From assembly GCA_000987045.1 (NCBI GenBank), contig LAKY01000049.1:101735-150384 (forward strand): a stretch of 48,650 nt of DNA. The letters are read 5' to 3'. This stretch comes from Clostridiales bacterium PH28_bin88. Lineage in GTDB: Bacteria; Bacillota; PH28-bin88. The notes beneath the pieces are model-generated. The model was not told the origin of the DNA. It saw nothing but the letters and a program-made list of their open reading frames with translations, and searched no databases. The position numbers and the translations under genes are program-made. Below, one piece after another: positions 45,344 through 48,650 of this stretch; position 1 is the stretch's first letter; the number at the start of each line of letters is the position of its first letter.

Positions 45344-46215
45344 GCAGCGTCACTAGTCACTAAAACGGCTTCCAGGGCCTTGATGGCCACCTCAACCTGG
45401 GTATCGTCGGGTTCCCTGGTGGTCAGCTTCTGCAGCCAGAGCCCCGGTGCGATCAGTACCCGGACCCAACCCACATGAGTATACCGGCTGGACAGTTTCA
45501 AGGCCTCGTAACCCAACCCGGCCACCACCGGGAGCAGCAGGAGGCGGGAGCCAATCCGCCAGAGGAGGCCCGGAGTATGAAGCAGGGAGTACACCAAAAT
45601 GGTCAATACCATCACGATTAACAGAAAGGCCGTGCCGCAACGGGGATGCAGGGAGCCGTATTTCTGGGCGTTAGCCACAGTTAAAGGTTCCCCGGCTTCA
45701 TAGGCATGAATCACCTTGTGTTCCGCGCCATGGTACTGGAAAACGCGCTGAATGTCGCGGATGCGGGAAATGAGCATTACATACACCAGGAAAACGGCAA
45801 TGCGGACCCCGCCCTCGGCCATGTTCTGCCAGAAATTGTTCATGTATTTCTGGAGATAGTGAGCGGCGGCGGTGGGAACAACAATAAAAAGCAGCGCCGC
45901 CAGGCCAAAGGCCAGCAGGATGGTCAAGGCGATTTCGCCGCCGGATAGTGCCTCTTCCTCTTCCTCGGTTTGCTGGTTGGCGGAAAAGGTAAGGGCCTGG
46001 ATGCCGATCACCAGGGATTCCACCAGGGCCACCACTCCCCGCAGGAGCGGCCACTTCAAGAAAGTAAAACGCTCGGTAATGGAGCCGACAGGCTTGAGGT
46101 CGACCAGCACGTCGCCCGCGGGCCGCCGCACCGCCACCGCCATCTGGCGGGGACCCCGCATCATGACACCCTCGATCACCGCCTGTCCACCGTATTGGAA
46201 GCTTTGTTTCGCCAA
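45340..46215 (-). CDS. DUF1385 family membrane protein
   Basis: 291 residues, DUF1385 (YqhQ-like). Diagnostic blocks: YGGQAVIEGVMMRGP at the N-terminus, FLKWPLLRGVVALVESL, FQYHGAEHKVIHAYE, and SLHPRCGTAFLLIVM, which hold conserved His, Glu and Cys residues. Four to six hydrophobic helices. The function is unknown; the gene is nearly always between rpmE and prfA in Firmicutes, as here. The last residues are encoded by AT-rich intergenic sequence. An intergenic repeat lies just upstream. Confidence 0.93.
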   Translation of the reverse strand: MAKQSFQYGGQAVIEGVMMRGPRQMAVAVRRPAGDVLVDLKPVGSITERFTFLKWPLLRGVVALVESLVIGIQALTFSANQQTEEEEEALSGGEIALTILLAFGLAALLFIVVPTAAAHYLQKYMNNFWQNMAEGGVRIAVFLVYVMLISRIRDIQRVFQYHGAEHKVIHAYEAGEPLTVANAQKYGSLHPRCGTAFLLIVMVLTILVYSLLHTPGLLWRIGSRLLLLPVVAGLGYEALKLSSRYTHVGWVRVLIAPGLWLQKLTTREPDDTQVEVAIKALEAVLVTSDAA

Positions 46216-46232
46216 TTACTTCAACTCCCTTT

Positions 46233-46339
46233 ACAAGAAGCAAGATACAAGAAGCAAGATTACAAGATTAATTGTTAGAATTGGCTTGGCCAATTCCCTC
46301 CCCTGTTCCTGCCTCCTGCCTCTTTCTTCTTGCTTCCTG
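46233..46339. repeat. Purine/pyrimidine hairpin repeat with GAATTGGC core, copy E
   Basis: ACAAGAAGCAAGATACAAGA-type left arm, core GAATTGGC-TTG-GCCAATTC (outer pair of the core changed), right arm CTGCCTCCTGCCTCTTTCTT units. It lies between the rpmE terminator and the start of the DUF1385 gene. The left arm has A in place of many G residues, so it is the most diverged copy. Confidence 0.83.
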
Positions 46340-46348
46340 AATGCTATA

Positions 46349-46371
46349 GAAAAAGAGCGAAGCCTGCGCTC
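46349..46371 (-). terminator. Intrinsic terminator of rpmE
   Basis: On the minus strand, GAGCG-CAGGCTT-CGCTC followed by TTTTTCT, 10 bases after the rpmE stop. Confidence 0.75.
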
Positions 46372-46380
46372 CGCTTCTCG

Positions 46381-46581
46381 TTAAATACCGTACTTCTTCT
46401 TGAACTTCTCGATACGGCCGCCGGCTTCCACCAGGCGTGTCTTCGAACCGGTATAGAAGGGGTGGCAGTTGGAACAGACCTCCACCTTGATGTCCTTCTT
46501 GGTCGAGCGGGTCGGAATGACATTGCCGCAAGCACAGGTGATGGTGGTCTCATTATACTTCGGATGAATCTTCTCTTTCAT
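46381..46581 (-). CDS. rpmE: 50S ribosomal protein L31 (zinc-binding type)
   Basis: 66 residues from ATG 46581, which has AAAGAGGTG upstream; the frame is open further but only through a repeat. Zinc-binding form with CAC near residue 16 and [10 protein letters not shown], plus the end [12 protein letters not shown]. The complete cysteine set marks the C+ version. A MITE-like element occupies the 5' leader, ending about 20 bases before the start codon. Terminator follows. Confidence 0.96.
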   Translation of the reverse strand: MKEKIHPKYNETTITCACGNVIPTRSTKKDIKVEVCSNCHPFYTGSKTRLVEAGGRIEKFKKKYGI

Positions 46582-46603
46582 GGTGCTCACCTCTTTCATT
46601 TTT

Positions 46604-46690
46604 AAAGAAAACTTGGCTTGCGCCAAGCCTTTAGGCGCAGGCGGAAGCCGTAGTTGCACTTATGCCACAGAAAGTTATACTTTCTGATGG
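46604..46690. repeat. MITE-like element, copy 3 (~87 bp, inverted)
   Basis: The reverse complement of the elements at 3552 and 17560, nearly identical, with the terminal palindrome CAGAAAGTTATACTTTCTG. It is directly upstream of the rpmE ribosome site, but in the opposite orientation relative to the gene compared with the ZIP copy. Confidence 0.86.
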
Positions 46691-46942
46691 TACAAGCCCA
46701 CAGGCCGGTAAATCGCCATAGAAACCAAAAAGTATTATAACACAGTCCCGGTACCATTGCAATTACCCCTGCAATAAAGATGGAAAATGTCTATTGTGCG
46801 GCCCGAGAGATACCAAACCGCGTCGTCGGTCCGGTAATGGCGCCGAGTAAGGGCTGATATTTGGATTGACAACCTGGGAGTTAAAGTTGACGCCCTCATC
46901 GCCGGCATGGGTATCCGGTATAGCTATGGAAGTACCGCGATC
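46691..46942. other. Intergenic stretch between leuD and rpmE
   Basis: No gene, terminator or clear promoter is recognised. A short plus-strand frame (with VDALIAGMG, then IRYSYGSTAIL) looks mildly protein-like but has a stop shortly upstream and no ribosome site; it then runs antisense into leuD. Confidence 0.4.
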
Positions 46943-47446
46943 TTACGCGCCATGCCTCTTCACCCTTTCCGCCACGTAGGGCATCAGGCCCCCGGCCTGC
47001 ATCAGTTCCCGCATGAAGGCGGGAAAAGGAGTGGCCTGGTAGGTCTGGTTTTTGGTCAGGTTGGTGATGATGCCGCTCTCCGCGTCCACCCGCACCTGGT
47101 CCCCCTCGGAGATGGCTTCCGCCGCCTCCGGGGACTCGAAGATGGGCAGGGCGATGTTGATGGCGTTGCGGTAAAAGATGCGGGCAAAGGAGTGGGCGAT
47201 GACGCAGGCCACCCCGGCCGCCTTGATGGCCACGGGGGCGTGCTCCCGGGAACTGCCGCAGCCGAAGTTCTTGCCCGCGACGATGATGTCTCCCGCCTGT
47301 ACCTTTTCCGGGAAAGAAGGGTCGGCGTCCTCCATGCAGTGCCGGGCCAGTTCCGCCGGGTCGATGGTGTTGAGGTACCTGGCGGGGATGATGGCGTCGG
47401 TGTCCACGTCATTGCCGAATTTCCACGTGCGTCCTTTGAATTCCAT
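46943..47446 (-). CDS. leuD: 3-isopropylmalate dehydratase small subunit
   Basis: 167 residues, the short (archaeal/clostridial-type) LeuD. It forms the swivelling domain of isopropylmalate isomerase in leucine synthesis. Blocks: FGNDVDTDAIIPARYLN and the SREHAP motif in GCGSSREHAPVAIKAAG. The ATG at 47446 has GGGAGG upstream; 4 bases separate it from the leuC stop. It might instead act on homoaconitate or citramalate-type substrates in some relatives. Confidence 0.94.
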   Translation of the reverse strand: MEFKGRTWKFGNDVDTDAIIPARYLNTIDPAELARHCMEDADPSFPEKVQAGDIIVAGKNFGCGSSREHAPVAIKAAGVACVIAHSFARIFYRNAINIALPIFESPEAAEAISEGDQVRVDAESGIITNLTKNQTYQATPFPAFMRELMQAGGLMPYVAERVKRHGA

Positions 47447-47450
47447 GTCT

Positions 47451-48650
47451 TTATGCCACCTCCCGGGGACCGGCGATGCGGCCCATAATCGCGCTGGCGG
47501 CGGCCACCGCCGGGCCGGCCAGGTAGACTTCGCTGCCCGGGTGGCCCATCCGTCCCACGAAGTTGCGGTTGGTGGTGGCCACACAACGTTCTCCCTTGGC
47601 CAGGATGCCCATGTACCCGCCCAGGCAGGGGCCGCAGGTGGGGGTGCTGACCACGCCCCCGGCCTGGATAAAGGTTTCCACCAGCCCTTCTTTGATGGCC
47701 TGCAGGTAGATGGCCTGGGTGCCCGGGATGACGATCAGGCGTACGTGCTGGTGCACTTTTTTGCCTTGCAAGATTCCCGCGGCCTGGCGCAGGTCGTCAA
47801 TCCGCCCGTTGGTGCAGGACCCGATGACTACCTGGTCGATGGCCACGTCGCCCACCTGGCTGATGGGCCGGGCGTTCTCCGGCAGGTGGGGGAAGGATAC
47901 CTGGGGTTCCAGTTTGCTGACGTCGTACTCGATCACCCGGGCGTAGCGGGCGTCGGGGTCGCTCTTGTACACCTGGTAGGGCCGGCCCGCCCGGGAGGAG
48001 ACGTACTGGATGGTGGTATCGTCGGGGGCGACGATGCCGTTCTTCCCGCCGGCCTCGATGGCCATGTTGGCCATGGTGAAGCGGCCGTCCATGGGGAGAC
48101 GGTCGATGGCCTCTCCGGTGAACTCCATGGCCATGTAGCGGGCGCCGTCCACCCCGATGTCGCCGATGGTATGGAGGATGAGGTCCTTACCCCCCACCCA
48201 GGGCGGGAGTTCTCCGTGGTAGACGAACTTGATGGTCTCGGGGACCTTGAACCACACTTCGCCGGTGGCCATGGCCGCCGCCAGGTCGGTGCTGCCCACC
48301 CCGGTGGCGAAAGCCCCCAGGGCGCCGTAGGTGCAGGTGTGGGAGTCGGCGCCGATGACCAGGTCGCCGGGCAGTACCAGCCCCGCCTCCGGCAGGAGGC
48401 AGTGCTCGATGCCCATGCGCCCGACTTCGAAGTAATTGACGAGTTCCTGTTTCCTGGCAAAGTCTTTCAGGATCTTGGCCTGCTCCGCCGACTTGATGTC
48501 CTTGTTGGGGACGAAGTGGTCGGGGACCAGCACCACCTTTTCCCGGTCGTATACCCGGTCCAGGCCGAGCTTCTCGAACTCCTGGATGGCTAAGGGGCCG
48601 GTGATGTCGTTGGCCAGCGCCACGTCCACCTTGGCATTGATGAGCTGGCC
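47451..48650 (-). CDS. leuC: 3-isopropylmalate dehydratase large subunit (partial)
   Basis: At least 399 codons, cut at its N-terminus by the window edge (about 20-30 residues missing). An aconitase-family [4Fe-4S] dehydratase: [18 protein letters not shown] with the first cluster Cys, [13 protein letters not shown], and [12 protein letters not shown] with the other two Cys. With LeuD it isomerises 2- to 3-isopropylmalate. This is the LeuC2/HacA-like length (about 420), matching the short LeuD. Confidence 0.95.
   Translation of the reverse strand, partial: GQLINAKVDVALANDITGPLAIQEFEKLGLDRVYDREKVVLVPDHFVPNKDIKSAEQAKILKDFARKQELVNYFEVGRMGIEHCLLPEAGLVLPGDLVIGADSHTCTYGALGAFATGVGSTDLAAAMATGEVWFKVPETIKFVYHGELPPWVGGKDLILHTIGDIGVDGARYMAMEFTGEAIDRLPMDGRFTMANMAIEAGGKNGIVAPDDTTIQYVSSRAGRPYQVYKSDPDARYARVIEYDVSKLEPQVSFPHLPENARPISQVGDVAIDQVVIGSCTNGRIDDLRQAAGILQGKKVHQHVRLIVIPGTQAIYLQAIKEGLVETFIQAGGVVSTPTCGPCLGGYMGILAKGERCVATTNRNFVGRMGHPGSEVYLAGPAVAAASAIMGRIAGPREVA

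Noticed and set aside
47178..48593. A 471-codon open frame on the plus strand opposite leuC
   Set aside because: It is the antisense shadow of leuC, whose aconitase motifs are unmistakable; high GC keeps the opposite frame open, and it has no ribosome site.

Overview
The window is bacterial and almost certainly from a fairly GC-rich, anaerobic, spore-former-type Firmicute (class Clostridia, in the broad Desulfotomaculum/Pelotomaculum/Moorella area). The evidence is the gene order leuCD - rpmE - DUF1385 - prfA - prmC - (island) - sua5 - ywlE - rpiB - DUF436 - glyA - upp - comEB - wecB, strong Shine-Dalgarno sites (GGAGG), GTG/TTG starts, many intrinsic terminators, an NrfD-type respiratory module and NarL-type two-component systems. 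The species assignment is inference. Nearly all genes lie on the minus strand.

Layout by coordinate. 1-9 kb: a NarL-type regulator and divergent kinase, small membrane proteins of unknown function (including a tandem paralogous pair with a WPP motif), an operon for a tetrahaem cytochrome c, a Tat-exported 4x[4Fe-4S] protein and an NrfD quinol subunit with no catalytic subunit beside it, then a second NarL/DevR-type two-component pair. 9-17.5 kb: housekeeping cluster (wecB, MazG-like, DUF502, comEB, upp, glyA, DUF436, rpiB, LMW phosphatase, mntP, ZIP transporter). 17.7-20.7 kb: a BrnT/BrnA-type toxin-antitoxin module, intact sua5, an orphan second antitoxin beside a toxin remnant, a diverged and frameshifted copy of the sua5 5' end, and a decayed MoaD-like gene. 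20.7-35.7 kb: a twelve-gene catabolic operon read leftwards from a near-consensus sigma-54 promoter: a three-subunit molybdenum hydroxylase (xanthine dehydrogenase family), a DUF296 protein, a complete branched-chain-type ABC importer, a D-2-hydroxyacid dehydrogenase, a TIM-barrel isomerase and a CoA-acylating aldehyde dehydrogenase, closed by an intrinsic terminator and preceded by its likely AcoR-like sigma-54 activator. 36-42 kb: a complete mrpABCDEFG cation/proton antiporter operon. 42-43.2 kb: a split chromate transporter pair. 43.2-48.65 kb: prmC, prfA, DUF1385, rpmE, leuD and a leuC that runs off the window.

How it fits together: the conserved translation and nucleotide cluster is split between prmC and sua5 by about 24 kb of accessory genes. 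The best candidate for an undescribed system is the sigma-54-controlled uptake-and-oxidation operon, which reads as a self-contained pathway: import a small organic substrate, hydroxylate it, and process it to an acyl-CoA. The substrate cannot be read from sequence.

Two families of small intergenic repeats run through the window. One is a long, imperfect purine/pyrimidine hairpin, usually with a GGAATTGGC-GCCAATTCC core, which sits at gene 3' ends and even encodes the C-terminal tails of several proteins. The other is an ~88-bp MITE-like element present three times, each time in the 5' leader of a gene. No tRNA, rRNA, CRISPR array, transposase or integrase gene was seen.
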